64,000 bases of DNA from Orientallactaga sibirica (Eukaryota; Chordata; Mammalia; Rodentia; Dipodidae). The position numbers and the translations under genes were made by a program. The stretch lies in the NCBI GenBank assembly GCA_036365145.1, contig JAEOAD010002231.1:4257501-4321500 (forward strand). Reading direction: 5' to 3'. How positions within the stretch are numbered: the first letter of the stretch is position 1; the number at the start of each line of letters is the position of its first letter. This document shows positions 1 to 12,448 of the stretch, piece by piece. A model generated the notes under the pieces. That model saw nothing but the letters and a program-made list of their open reading frames with translations, was not told the DNA's origin and searched no databases.

Positions 1-149
1 TAGTGGCATATGCCTTTAATCCCAGCACTTGAGGAGGCAGAGGTAGGAGGATTGCCAAGAGTTCAAAGCCACCCTGAGACTACATAGTTAATTCCAGGTC
101 AGCCTGGGCCAGAGTGAGACCCTACCTCAAAGAGGAAAAAAAAAAAAAG
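1..149 (+). mobile_element. B1 SINE
   Basis: 7SL-derived B1 with the pol III-type body (TTTAATCCCAGCACTTGAGG), the end GAGTGAGACCCTACCTC and a poly-A tail. The first bases are cut by the window edge. Confidence 0.9.
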
Positions 150-172
150 ATTTTTTTACATGTCTGTCACAG

Positions 173-212
<40 letters not shown>

Positions 213-350
213 TTGAGGTACAGTATCCCTGTAGCCTAACCTGACCTGGAATGCATTATGTAGTCTCAGGCTGGCCTTGAACTTATAGTGATCCTCCTAC
301 TTCTGCCTCCTGAATGCTGGGTTTAAAGACATGCACCGCCATGCCCAGCT
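173..350 (-). mobile_element. B1 SINE with expanded (TTTA)n tail
   Basis: A reverse-oriented B1 (ends GCCATGCCCAGCT) whose A-rich tail has become a (TTTA)n microsatellite at 173-214. It is flanked by a target-site duplication CTGTCACAGATT at 163-174 and 351-362. Confidence 0.85.
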
Positions 351-351
351 C

Positions 352-950
352 TGTCACAGATTTTTAATTTTATTTCATTACAATTAGAGAGTTTGCCTGC
401 TATTTTTAATTTATTGATCATTATTTTATAAACTAGAATATGACATCAGAATATCCTTGTAAATTGTCCATGTACACCTGACTATGTGATCTCTGTTGTT
501 GGTGGAGGTCCTGGATGTGGCAAGTTGAAGGAATGTTGTTTTGACTCTTCTGCTTCTGGATTGCTTTCAATTTCACCTGCCTTGTCAGTGTGAGAGAAGT
601 CTCCAAATCTTGAAATAATTGTGGATTTGCTTTAGCTTAGTTTGTGTTTCATGCATTTGGAAGCCCCAATTGCTCGGTGTACAAACATCTCAGTTCCTCA
701 TCCTAGCACTATTCTTTGCTGTAAGATCAACTTTGTAAAGCCAGTTAGTAGACTGACAGAACCTATACTTGGAGGTCACATAATTTGAGTGTATTCACTA
801 ATGTCTTCATACAGGGACATAATTATTCATGTGAGAAGAGGTTAGTATATAAAGCAGCTGTTTTGGTCTTAAAAGCCTCTAAAGCTAAAAAGACCAAAAC
901 CATGTCTTTTTGAGGATATAATTTTCATATATTAGAAACTAGTGTTTTTT
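352..950. other. Intron 8 unique sequence
   Basis: AT-rich, non-repetitive intron sequence of TET2 with no exon, RNA gene or recognisable repeat. Confidence 0.6.
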
Positions 951-951
951 A

Positions 952-1132
952 GGCTGGAGAGATGGCTTAGCAATTAAGGTACTTGCCTGCAAAGCCAAAG
1001 GACACAGGTTTGATTCCCCAGGACCCATGTAAGCCAAATGCACAAGGTGGTGCATGTGTGTGGAGTTTGTTTACAGTGGCTGAAGGCCCTGGTGTACCCA
1101 TTCTCTCTCTCATAAATAATTTTTTTTTAAAG
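952..1132 (+). mobile_element. tRNA-derived SINE (DIP-like)
   Basis: The head GGCTGGAGAGATGGCTTAGC has A-box-like tRNA character. It is followed by the AGCCAAATGCACAAGG body and a CTCTCTCTCATAAATAA tail. Confidence 0.85.
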
Positions 1133-1157
1133 AAACACTTCTTCAAAGACATTTTTG

Positions 1158-1352
1158 GAGCTGGGCACACCTTTAATCCCAGAACGTGGGGAGGCTGAAC
1201 TAGGAGGATCTCTGTGACTACAGAGTGAGATCCAGGATAGATTGGACTGGAGTGAGACCCCCCAAAAAAAAAAGAGAGAAGGAGAAGTATCAGAAGGAGG
1301 AGGAGAGGAGAACAAAGAAAGAAAAAAAAAGAAAGGAAGAAGAAAAAGTGAT
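1158..1352 (+). mobile_element. Degraded B1 with polypurine tail
   Basis: A divergent B1 (CTTTAATCCCAGAACGTGG to GAGTGAGACCCCCC) whose A tail has evolved into an AG-rich tract of about 80 bp. Confidence 0.75.
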
Positions 1353-1444
1353 AGACCAGTTTCATTTGTCTCAACAACAACAACAAAAAATCCTCACCAA
1401 GAGTAAAATCTAACAACATAAAAAAGAGTAATACATTATTTTAA

Positions 1445-1654
1445 ATAATTTATTTATTTAGTTATTTGAGAAAAAGAGAAAGAAGCAGAGAGAGTGAGAA
1501 TGGGTGTGTCAGGGACTCTGGCCACTGCAAATGAAATCCAGATGCATGATCCACCTTGTGCATCTGTCTGGCTTTACATGGGTAATGGGGAATTGAACCT
1601 GGGTCCTTAGGCTTTGTAGGCAAGCTCCTTCTCTCCAGCCATCTCTCTAGCCCC
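1445..1654 (-). mobile_element. tRNA-derived SINE (DIP-like)
   Basis: Reverse-oriented, from TTTATTTATTTAG to CTCTCCAGCCATCTCTCTAG. The tandem duplication boundary (1562) falls in the middle of it. Confidence 0.85.
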
Positions 1655-1675
1655 AATACATTATTTAAAAGATAA

Positions 1676-1895
1676 GCTTAGCTGGCTGTGGTGGCCCATG
1701 TGTTTAATCGCAGAAATTGGGAGGCAGAGGTAGGAGGATCACCACGTGTTCAAGGCCATCCTGAGACTACATAGTGAATTCAAGTCAGCCTGGGCTAGAA
1801 TAAAACTCTACATCCAAAAACCAAAAGAAAAGAAAAGAAGGGAAGAGAGGAGGGGAGGAGAGAGAGGAGGAGGGAAGGGGAGGGGAGGAGAGAGA
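1676..1895 (+). mobile_element. B1 SINE with polypurine tract
   Basis: B1 body (GCTGGCTGTGGTGGCCCATG) followed by an AG-rich tract of about 60 bp derived from the tail. It is repeated at 3222-3438 in the second duplication unit, where the tract is 4 bp shorter. Confidence 0.85.
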
Positions 1896-1970
1896 ATTTG
1901 GATTTAGGTTGGTCATCAAGGATGAGTAAATAAGTTGCTAAAATCATTGCCAATAATCATTTAAACTTAC

Positions 1971-2060
1971 CTGGTTATTGTATGCATCAGGTGCAAGTTG
2001 CTTGTATGTTGGGGCAATAAGAGTGGACAGGCTTTGTAAATGAGACTCTAGTTTCTCTTC
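1971..2060 (-). CDS. TET2: TET2 exon 8, second copy (tandem duplicate)
   Basis: This copy is identical to the exon at 3513-3602, with the same acceptor (ATTTATACAG) and donor (CAG|GTAAGT), and lies 1542 bp further along the transcript. The 30 codons form part of the C-terminal half of the Cys-rich domain. Inclusion of both copies would keep the frame and add 30 residues. The next exon (9, [11 protein letters not shown]-type sequence) is not in the remaining 1970 bp. Confidence 0.9.
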
Positions 2061-3107
2061 CTGTATAAATAAGTGATTCAACATATTAAATTATAAACCT
2101 ATATATGTACATACATAGGATATATGACAGTCAATTATTCTATTGCTGGCAATGATTACTTATTAAATAATTTTCTAAAATATGACTACTAGCATTGTTA
2201 CCTACTTTTCTATGTGCTATTAAATATCTAATTATTTGGGTAAGAATGACTGAATTGTTACTTTGCATGCAATATCATTGGCATTTTATCAATACAAGCC
2301 TGTGCTGGGGGTGGAGTTAGGCGAATGAAGCCAGATGGCTAAAGGGGTCACATTTTCCACTCATATTGTCCAATTACTTACCAAGGAAAATGAAAAATTA
2401 AAATGATTTGCTTGGCTTAATTTGTCTATCTCTAAGCATTTCAAAAGTTTGAAATGATCTTTCCATACAACAATGGATACTTCAAACATTGAGAACATCC
2501 TCAGAGCTACCTCTATGACAGCTTGAAAAGGGAAATGCTTGGTTATACCCATAATACCTCTTCACACCAAGAATAGAATTTCCAAATAATTTTTAAAAAT
2601 TATATATGGTAAACTGTTTTTCATTCACAATGGAGCATTCTCATTGTTACTACTCTTAAAAACGTTGGGAGCTGTAACTCAGTAGGTGTGGTAACTTCTT
2701 TGGGGGGCAGTAGAGAAGGTGGAAGTTAATGGTCATCTGGATTTGGTTTACATGAAAACTGGATTAAGTGATAAGCATTTGTGAACTGCTGACAAACCTC
2801 TTAGTGTGGAAAGCTAGCTTCTACTTTTCCTAAGGTTTATTAAATATGCACCTATCTTAAGAGGGTGCCTTCTTATTCCTGAGAATACAATCCTTTGAAA
2901 AGTTTACATCCCAGTTCAAGAGATTTTACATTTATTATATTTTCACTTTCTATTATAGCCACTAATAATAAAGATAACAAATTTTCCCTTTGGTTGACTA
3001 AATCAGCATTAATATATAGTATAAGGTGTACACTAAGGTTTTCTGATCATACAACTACTATACTCTAGACCATATGCTGACCCAAATATTTTTAAATCTG
3101 ATTATCA
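2061..3107. other. Unique intron sequence next to exon 8, unit 1
   Basis: Non-repetitive, AT-rich intron upstream of exon 8 in transcript order. It includes the exon 8 acceptor at 2061-2070. It recurs almost unchanged at 3603-4651. No other gene is seen. Confidence 0.7.
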
Positions 3108-3200
3108 ATCTGTCTGGCTTTACATGGGTAATGGGGAATTGAACCTGGGTCCTTAGGCTTTGTAGGCAAGCTCCTTCTCTCCAGCCATCTCTCTAGCCCC
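3108..3200 (-). mobile_element. Truncated tRNA-SINE at duplication junction
   Basis: Only the tRNA-head half of the SINE at 1445-1654 is present here, because the duplication starts inside it. This confirms which unit is derived. Confidence 0.9.
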
Positions 3201-3221
3201 AATACATTATTTAAAAGATAA

Positions 3222-3438
3222 GCTTAGCTGGCTGTGGTGGCCCATGTGTTTAATCGCAGAAATTGGGAGGCAGAGGTAGGAGGATCACCACGTGTTCAAG
3301 GCCATCCTGAGACTACATAGTGAATTCAAGTCAGCCTGGGCTAGAATAAAACTCTACATCCAAAAACCAAAAGAAAAGAAAAGAAGGGAAGAGAGGAGGA
3401 GAGAGAGAGGAGGAGGGAAGGGAGGGGAGGAGAGAGAA
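3222..3438 (+). mobile_element. B1 SINE with polypurine tract (duplicated copy)
   Basis: Copy of the 1676-1895 element in unit 2 of the tandem duplication. Confidence 0.85.
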
Positions 3439-3512
3439 TTTGGATTTAGGTTGGTCATCAAGGATGAGTAAATAAGTTGCTAAAATCATTGCCAATAATC
3501 ATTTAAACTTAC

Positions 3513-3602
3513 CTGGTTATTGTATGCATCAGGTGCAAGTTGCTTGTATGTTGGGGCAATAAGAGTGGACAGGCTTTGTAAATGAGACTCTAGTTTCTCT
3601 TC
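3513..3602 (-). CDS. TET2: TET2 exon 8, copy nearer exon 7
   Basis: This 90-bp exon reads [20 protein letters not shown] then [10 protein letters not shown], matching TET2 exon 8 in length and phase 0-0. The acceptor is ATTTATACAG and the donor CAG|GTAAGT. In transcription order it is met first after exon 7. It is identical, base for base, to the second copy at 1971-2060 because both lie in a 1.54 kb tandem duplication. With two intact copies, either one could be used, or both in frame. Whether the duplication is real or an assembly error cannot be told from the sequence alone. Confidence 0.9.
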
Positions 3603-4710
3603 CTGTATAAATAAGTGATTCAACATATTAAATTATAAACCTATATATGTACATACATAGGATATATGACAGTCAATTATTCTATTGCTGGCAATGATTA
3701 CTTATTAAATAATTTTCTAAAATATGACTACTAGCATTGTTACCTACTTTTCTATGTGCTATTAAATATCTAATTATTTGGGTAAGAATGACTGAATTGT
3801 TACTTTGCATGCAATATCATTGGCATTTTATCAATACAAGCCTGTGCTGGGGGTGGAGTTAGGCGAATGAAGCCAGATGGCTAAAGGGGTCACATTTTCC
3901 ACTCATATTGTCCAATTACTTACCAAGGAAAATGAAAAATTAAAATGATTTGCTTGGCTTAATTTGTCTATCTCTAAGCATTTCAAAAGTTTGAAATGAT
4001 CTTTCCATACAACAATGGATACTTCAAACATTGAGAACATCCTCAGAGCTACCTCTATGACAGCTTGAAAAGGGAAATGCTTGGTTATACCCGCAATACC
4101 TCTTCACACCAAGAATAGAATTTCCAAATAATTTTTTAAAAATTATATATGGTAAACTGTTTTTCATTCACAATGGAGCATTCTCATTGTTACTACTCTT
4201 AAAAACGTTGGGAGCTGTAACTCAGTAGGTGTGGTGACTTCTTTGGGGGGCAGTAGAGAAGGTGGAAGTTAATGGTCATCTGGATTTGGTTTACATGAAA
4301 ACTGGATTAAGTGATAAGCATTTGTGAACTGCTGACAAACCTCTTAGTGTGGAAAGCTAGCTTCTACTTTTCCTAAGGTTTATTAAATATGCACCTATCT
4401 TAAGAGGGTGCCTTCTTATTCCTGAGAATACAATCCTTTGAAAAGTTTACATCCCAGTTCAAGAGATTTTACATTTATTATATTTTCACTTTCTATTATA
4501 GCCACTAATAATAAAGATAACAAATTTTCCCTTTGGTTGACTAAATCAGCATTAATATATAGTATAAGGTGTACACTAAGGTTTTCTGATCATACAACTA
4601 CCATACTCTAGACCATATGCTGACCCAAATATTTTAAAATCTGATTATCAAATGATGTTATAATATAAAACAATTTATATTATATAAATTGTGTTTTAAG
4701 AAATGAGGTA
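3603..4710. other. Intron 7 unique sequence, unit 2 plus junction
   Basis: The second copy of the exon-8-flanking intron runs to 4651 and is followed by unduplicated AT-rich intron. No gene is seen. Confidence 0.7.
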
Positions 4711-4947
4711 GGGCTGGAGAAATGGCTTAGTGGTTAAGGCGTTTGCCTGCAAAGCCAAAGGATCCAGGTTCGATTCTCCAGGACCCACAAAAGCCAGATG
4801 TGTGAGGGGCACATGCATCTGGAGTTCGTTTGCACTGGCTAGAGGCCTTGGCATGCCCATTCTCTCTCTGTCTGCCTCTCTTCTCCCTCCCTCTCTCTCT
4901 CTCTCTGCTTGCAAATAAATAAATAAAAAGTTAAAAAAAAAAAAAAA
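4711..4947 (+). mobile_element. tRNA-derived SINE inserted in a B1
   Basis: Full-length DIP-like SINE (GGGCTGGAGAAATGGCTTAG to a poly-A tail) with target-site duplication AGAAATGAGGTA on both sides. It interrupts the start of a 5'-truncated B1 that resumes at about 4955. Confidence 0.9.
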
Positions 4948-4952
4948 AGAAA

Positions 4953-5043
4953 TGAGGTAGGAGGATTGCCATGAGTTCAAGGTCACCTTGAGAATACATA
5001 GCGAATTCCAGGTCAGCTTGGACTAGAGAGTGAGACCTTGAAA

Positions 5044-5099
<56 letters not shown>

Positions 5100-5151
5100 T
5101 ATGCATATATGTGTATATATAGTGTGTATATACATATGTATGTATGTATTT
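4953..5151 (+). mobile_element. B1 fragment with TA/CA microsatellite tail
   Basis: The B1 3' part (GGTAGGAGGATTGCC to GAGTGAGACCTTG) is followed by an alternating (TA)n, (CA)n and TATG tract from 5046 to 5151. The tract is AT-alternating and likely length-variable. Confidence 0.85.
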
Positions 5152-6821
<1,670 letters not shown>

Positions 6822-6865
6822 GCTGATTGGTAGAGAACTTGCCTAGCATGTAGGTTAAATACTTT

Positions 6866-6899
<34 letters not shown>

Positions 6900-6938
6900 G
6901 CAAGCTCCTTAACTGCTAAGCCATCTCTCCAGACCTAT
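6822..6938. repeat. ID-like fragment, (GT)n and SINE fragment
   Basis: TGATTGGTAGAGAACTTGCC resembles the ID/tRNA-Ala SINE core. It is followed by a (GT)n run (6867-6897) and a reverse tRNA-SINE head (ACTGCTAAGCCATCTCTCC). Confidence 0.6.
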
Positions 6939-7545
6939 TTGTATCTTTTTAAAACATGTTTGGGGACTTCCAGGTAAGATAGTGGCATAGGAGCCACACC
7001 AAACTAGCCCAGGGAGGGTTTTAAGCAAATCTACATCAAAATACACTCTTCTTCTAAAAAGTGCAAAATAGGTTTTTCTTGGACACAGAGGAGAAAATCA
7101 ACCAGGAAAACGGCCAGAATCCCACTGAAGAGCTTGCAGCAGCCCCAGTCCATGGCAACCCCAATCTGTGTGACCAGCGCACCAGTACCACCAACCAGGC
7201 ATGCCTAGCAGCAGTAACAGAGACCAAACAAGGGGACTTTCCAACCTCATCAGCCTCCTTGCAGAGCCCAGAAATCTAAAGAAAAGTTTGCTGAGCTACT
7301 GAAAGAGATACAGGAGAACAGTGTGAGCAACTACAGCCTTCCCCAACCATCAGAACCGTGAACCTCTGGCATTTAGCTCCCAGTGGCAGTGCATCCCAGC
7401 ACAGCGGAGCCAAGCTCAAGCTCCACAGCACAACACCAGCAGCACATCCAGCACAGCTGAGCTGAGCTCAAGCTCCACAGCACAACATGGAAGGATCGAG
7501 GAAGGCATTGGTGAGATTGGAAGCCACACCAAAAGGTAACTAGGG

Positions 7546-7578
<33 letters not shown>

Positions 7579-7740
7579 TACATAGGCCTGCATTGGAAGT
7601 GCTAATCTCTCTTTCCATGTCAGGTTATGGGTTACATATTTTTGGTTGGCTTTACATTCTCAAGTAAGCTATATATGGGGTGTTGAATATTACTGCCTTT
7701 AATGCTTCCAGATTTATAGAGCCTTTGTCTTTTGCTTTTT

Positions 7741-7892
7741 TGGGGGGGGTGGTTTCGAGTTAGGGTCTCATTCTAGCCCAGGCTGACCTGGAATTCACTC
7801 TGAATTCTCAGGGTGGCCTTGAACTCATGGTGATCCTCCTACCTCTGCCTCCTGAGTGCTGGGATTAAAGGCGTGCGCCACCATGCCCGGCC
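7741..7892 (-). mobile_element. B1 SINE inside L1 A
   Basis: A well-conserved reverse B1 (ends GCGCCACCATGCCCGGCC) with target-site duplication TGTCTTTTGCTTTT at 7727-7740 and 7895-7908, in the L1 5'UTR. Confidence 0.92.
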
Positions 7893-8429
7893 TGTGTCTT
7901 TTGCTTTTGTCATTACTGGGGGCAGGGTCTGATAAAGATCCAGGCTGATCTGGAACCCAATTCAGAACAGAATTCTCTACCTCCTAGCTGACAGGATTAA
8001 GGGTGTAGAGCAACACACACCCTTAGGGATTTTGGCCTTATAAGACTATTTTTTGTTTTAATCCCCACACTTGTATACTCTGTGCTGGTTTTTACTGAAT
8101 GTGTATATTGCTCAATTAAAGTTTAGAATTTACCAGTATATTTATTGTTCCACTCACTCCACTAGAATACTTGCTTAGCAAGCAAACTCAACAGGTAGGA
8201 TTACTTCTGTGGTTGTATTGGGGTACAACTGCTACACACACTTGGCACCTTAAACTCCTATCCTGAAAGTATATAAAGGTGGATCACCACATCTAAGAAC
8301 ACTGCAGATAAGAAGAAAACCCAAGCATCAAATAAACTCAGGATGCAAAAGTTGCTACATTAAAATACAAGAAACACAAAGAATCATGAGAATGCAATCC
8401 CACCAAAAATTATAAATCCAACAGAAATG

Positions 8430-9350
8430 ATCACCAATGAGATTATTTTAGATGAAATACCTGATAAAGATTTCAAAAGAATGATTTTATCTATGCTCAA
8501 AGAAATGAAAGAAGAAATGAAAGGATTCAAAGAAGAAAACAAACTCCTGAAAGAGTATAGAAAACCAGTTTAATGAAATAAAAAGGACATTACAGGACAT
8601 GAGTAAAGAAATAGAAATACTGAAAACACCAGGCTGAAATCCTAGCTCTGAAGAACACAGTCACTGAAATAAAAAACTCTGTGGAAAGTCTTACCAGTAG
8701 AATGGATGAAGGAGAGAACAGAATATCTAAACTAGAAGACCAGATGGCAGATCTAATACAGTCCAACAAAGAGAAAGACAAGCTAATAGAAAGGTATGAA
8801 TGGGAATTCCAAGATATCTGGGACACTATGAAAATATCAAACATAAGAATTCAGGGTATAGTAGAAGGAGAAGAATTTCAATCCAGAGGCTTAGGTAGGT
8901 GTTTTCAACAAAATCCTAGAAGAAAAATTTCCCCAAATTGGGAAAGAGATGCCAATAGAGATACAAGAAGCATTTAGAACACCAAACAGACAAAACATAG
9001 AAAGATCCTCTCCTTGCCATGTTATAATTAAACTACTAAACACACAAACCAAAGAAAATATATTGTAAGCAGTTAGAAAAAGCAAGTGACCTTCAAAGGG
9101 AGACCCATCAGTATCACAACAGATTACTTAACACAAACTTTAAAGCCAGAAGGGCTTGGAATGATGTATTCCAAGTTCTGAAAGATAAAAACTGTCAACC
9201 AAGATTACTTTATCCTGCAAAGCTATCTATCCAAATTGATGGAGAAATAAGGACATTCCACATCAAAAACAGGCTAAAGGAATTTATGACAACTAAACCA
9301 GCTCTACAGGAGATACTTGAAGGAGTCCTTCATGCTGAAGAGAAAACAAA
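8430..9350 (+). pseudogene. L1 A ORF1 remnant
   Basis: Encodes a broken ORF1 protein, the RNA-binding chaperone of L1. A coiled-coil stretch is readable (RISKLEDQMADLIQSNKEKD), then NIRIQGIVEGEE and, in another frame, the RRM/C-terminal region (KARRAWNDVFQVLKD-like). Frameshifts separate these parts. Confidence 0.8.
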
Positions 9351-9416
9351 ACACACACAGCAGGAAATAAGAAAAAAAAAAACCATACTCAAATAACAGT
9401 TAAAACAAGTAGAATG

Positions 9417-10206
9417 GTGAGAATAAATACATATCTTCCAATAATAACTCCTAATATCAATGTCCTCAATGCCCCAACCAAAAGACACAGGCTTGAAGAC
9501 TGGATTAAGAGATAGGATCCTGCCCTCTGTTGCCTCCAGGAAACTCTTCTCTCAATAAAAGATAGAAATCTTCTTAGGGTGAAAGGATGGAAAATGGTAT
9601 TTCAAGTAAATGGGCCTAGGAAACAAGAAGGGGTTGCTATCCTAATTTCTGACTGGATAGACTTCAAACCAACATTAGTGAGGGAAGATAAAGAAGGTCA
9701 CTTTATACTGATTAAAGGAACACTCCAACAGGAGGACATTACAAACCTAAACATATATGCTCCTAACATGGGGGGCTCCCAATTTCATCAAACAAACACT
9801 ATTAGACTTAAGATCAGAGATAACACCAAACACAATAGTAGTTGGTGACTTAAATACCCCACTTTCATCACTTGACAGGTCAACCCAGCAAAAATAAACA
9901 GAGAGACATCTGCATTAAATGATGTCATGGAACAAATGGACCTAACAGATATATACAGAACATTCCATCCAAATGTTGCAGAATATACATTTTTCTCAGT
10001 AGCACATGGAACATTCTCTAAAATAGACCATATACTAGGACACAAATCTTAACAAATACAGGAAAATTGAAATTGCTTAAGGCCTTGGAAAGAGAAGAAC
10101 AAGGCAAACCAAAAATTAGTAGAAGGGAAGAAATAATAAAGATTCGGGCAGAAATTAATGAAATAGAAACCAAAAAAATCCAAAGAATCAAAGAAACAAA
10201 GAGTTT
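9417..10206 (+). pseudogene. L1 A ORF2 endonuclease remnant
   Basis: The N-terminal apurinic-like endonuclease of L1 ORF2: VKGWKMVFQ-like, VAILISDWIDFKPTLVRED, GHFILIKGTLQQEDITNLNI and YAPN. It continues past DLNTPLS in other frames and ends before the reverse transcriptase. Confidence 0.8.
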
Positions 10207-11063
10207 TATCAGTGCATGTAATTATAGTTCAAAATTTTTATTTTATTTTGTGAATATACTACATATTAGTCAACCAGTACAAGAACATTTGAGTATGTTC
10301 TAGTTTTGGGGTAAAATTATAAAGTATCAGTCAGATATATTCTAAACAAATAGCAAAAAACTAAATAAAGAATTAAAAAATCCAAGACATCAGAGAAAAC
10401 TATAGTGAAGTACTTGTATAAGTGTTATTATTTTGAAATTGCTTTGTAAGGACTGTGATGTAAGGAGATAACTGAGATAACTGGGTGATAGAAAAAAAAT
10501 TGATAATGTCAAAAGAAGAATTTTAGCATTAACTGAAATTAAAACAAAATAAATGACCTATAATCTTAACCATGGATAGAAAAAAAAAGGGTACTAACTC
10601 ACAATTTCTGTTTAAAAAACTCATCTTCTTTCTAAAATTCAATTACTTCTTTGCCCACTGAAAATACCTCAAAGTAATGAAATCTCAGTACAAATGAGCA
10701 TATGTAGGCAGGTTATGATCTCCAAATATGATTTTCCATCTAAATGTACATAGGTTAAAATCTCTTGAAATTTGGGTAACTAGAGGCCCTAACTATACCT
10801 TTTTTTTTTCTGTCACTTGCTTATTGCTCATAAAACTATTCAACCATAACCAACAAACTGATAAGGAGAAGCTCTTTAAAGAATTTTAGCTAATAAATTC
10901 TGAAGGAATGTACAAAACTACTATTGTACAGAGCCCAATAAAAATGTAATAATATAGATCTTTGGAGAGTTTATCCTATATAGAAGCAATGAATATGAAT
11001 AAGTATTGTATAAAAATGATCAAAATTAACATTACAAAACTATTCTTCAAAAAATGAATAATG
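10207..11063. other. Intron 6 AT-rich stretch, no assignable feature
   Basis: AT-rich sequence with no clear repeat match or open frame. It may be old, decayed L1 or unique intron. Confidence 0.5.
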
Positions 11064-11219
11064 GAGCCAGCTGTGGTGGCATATGCCTTTAATTTCAGCA
11101 CTCAGGAGACAAAGGTAGGAGAAGCACCATGAGTTCAAGGCCAGCCTGGGACTACAGATTTAAGTGCTATATCAGCCTGTGTTAGAGTGAGACCTTACAT
11201 CAAAAAAAAAAAAAAAAAG
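11064..11219 (+). mobile_element. B1 SINE
   Basis: B1 body (AGCTGTGGTGGCATATGCC to GAGTGAGACCTTACATC) with a poly-A tail, moderately diverged. Confidence 0.88.
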
Positions 11220-11221
11220 AT

Positions 11222-11850
11222 GGATGAATGAATAAATAAAATATGGTACATATACACAATGGAATTTTATATTCAGTCATAAAGAAAAATACTTGTAGGA
11301 AAGTGGATGGAACTGGAGATCATTATGTTAAAATAAAACACTCAAAGAATCACGACACACTTTTATAGAACTTAGATTTAAAGTTATATATGTATATGTA
11401 GTATATGTATGTATGTTTATATATAGGTCATGAAACTAGAAAAGAGATCATTAGATATGGGAGTAATGGAATACATGCAACATGAAAACCAAAGGGTGTT
11501 AGTTAAAAAAATAAAAAACTTTATGCTTTTAAAATACTAAAAAACAAAGCCAGGTGTGGTGCCTCACACCTTTAATCCCAGCACTCAGGAGGCAGAGGTA
11601 GGAGAATTGCCTTGAGTTTGAGGCCACCCTGAGACTACAGAGTGAATTCCAGGTCAGCCTGGGCTAGAGTGAGACCCTACCTTGAAAAACAAAACAAAAA
11701 AACAAACTAAACAAACAAAACAAACAAAACCCAAAGGGTGGATTATCTAGGGAAGAAAGAAACCAGCCAGGATGAGTGGCAGCAAAGTACAATGACACAC
11801 ATGTATGAACATGCCACACTGAAACCCATTACTTTGCATCTTAACTTAAA
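11222..11850 (+). mobile_element. Old L1 3' end
   Basis: Readable as the last part of L1 ORF2 (ACACAATGGAATTTTATATTC) and a 3'-terminal segment (CCACACTGAAACCCATTAC). It is interrupted by a B1 at 11549-11733. Confidence 0.7.
11549..11733 (+). mobile_element. B1 SINE
   Basis: B1 (GCCAGGTGTGGTGCCTCAC to GAGTGAGACCCTACCTTG) with a (AAACA)n-type tail. Confidence 0.9.
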
Positions 11851-11865
11851 AGTTAATTAAAAGGG

Positions 11866-12055
11866 GGGCTGAGAGATGGATCAGCAGCTAAAGCAATTGC
11901 TTGTCAAGTCTGCCGGTCCAGGTTCAATTCCCTAGCCACCTAGGTAGAGTCAGAAGCAGAGTGGCACATGCATCTGGAGTTCATTTACAGTGCCAAGTGA
12001 CTGTGGCTACCTATACTCTCACCATCCTGCTCACAAATAAATAATAATAAAAAAT
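11866..12055 (+). mobile_element. tRNA-derived SINE, diverged
   Basis: GGCTGAGAGATGGATCAGC head, CATCTGGAGTTCATTTACAG body and a CTCACAAATAAATAATAAT tail. Confidence 0.82.
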
Positions 12056-12448
12056 TAATAAAAAGTTTAAAAATGAATAACAAATTAGGACATTCTGTGA
12101 TAAAGTAAGAGTTTACTGTTTTCAGGTACTACCTACAAGAAGTACTAAATGAATCCTTCAGGCTGACAGGAAATACCACTAGATAGCAACTTAAATCGGT
12201 TTAAGAACTTAAATTATACAGGTAAATATGAAATGATTATACTTATATTTTATTTTATATTAAAATTTATATTATATTATTTTGCTTACCTTTTCTCTTA
12301 TTTGCATAAATCAATAATTATAAATATATGCATACTATATATATATATATATATAATTTGATAAAAAAATAAAGAAAAAGGAAGGAATAAAACTATACAG
12401 GAACAAAGCTTAGATATGTTATTGTAACTAATATAAAACTAAGTTGTT
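12056..12448 (+). mobile_element. Decayed L1 inter-ORF fragment and AT-rich intron
   Basis: AAATGAATCCTTCAGGCTGA and the following bases resemble the end of L1 ORF1 and the inter-ORF region. A short (AT)n run lies near 12336-12355. Confidence 0.5.

Larger units (their letters stand above)
1562..3107. repeat. Tandem duplication, unit 1 (contains one TET2 exon 8)
   Basis: This 1546-bp unit is repeated directly at 3108-4651. It starts inside a tRNA-SINE (ATCTGTCTGGC) and ends in unique intron sequence (GATTATCA). By eye I count five substitutions, a 4-bp length change in a purine tract and one base in a T run between the copies, about 0.3% substitutions. The junction at 3107/3108 shows only about 1 bp of microhomology, so it was not made by SINE-SINE recombination. 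Confidence 0.95.
3108..4651. repeat. Tandem duplication, unit 2 (contains the other TET2 exon 8)
   Basis: This is the direct repeat of 1562-3107. It carries the truncated SINE, a B1, a purine tract, exon 8 and about 1.05 kb of unique intron. Differences include CCCGCAATACC for CCCATAATACC, GGTGACTT for GGTAACTT, and ACTACCATAC for ACTACTATAC. Confidence 0.95.
6965..10206 (+). mobile_element. L1 retrotransposon A (5' part: 5'UTR, ORF1, ORF2 endonuclease)
   Basis: It begins ACTTCCAGGTAAGATAGTGG, which recurs in two other L1 5' ends in this window. The order is 5'UTR (6965 to about 8390), degraded ORF1 (about 8430-9350) and the start of ORF2 (from about 9417). It stops abruptly within ORF2 after the endonuclease. 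Stops and frameshifts make it inactive. A B1 is inserted at 7741-7892. Confidence 0.88.

Noticed and set aside
967..1419. 150-codon minus-strand frame rich in F and L
   Set aside because: It is the reverse of a SINE plus a B1 polypurine tail.
1..1970. TET2 exon 9
   Set aside because: I looked for the coding signature ([20 protein letters not shown] type) on the minus strand and found none; it should lie left of the window.
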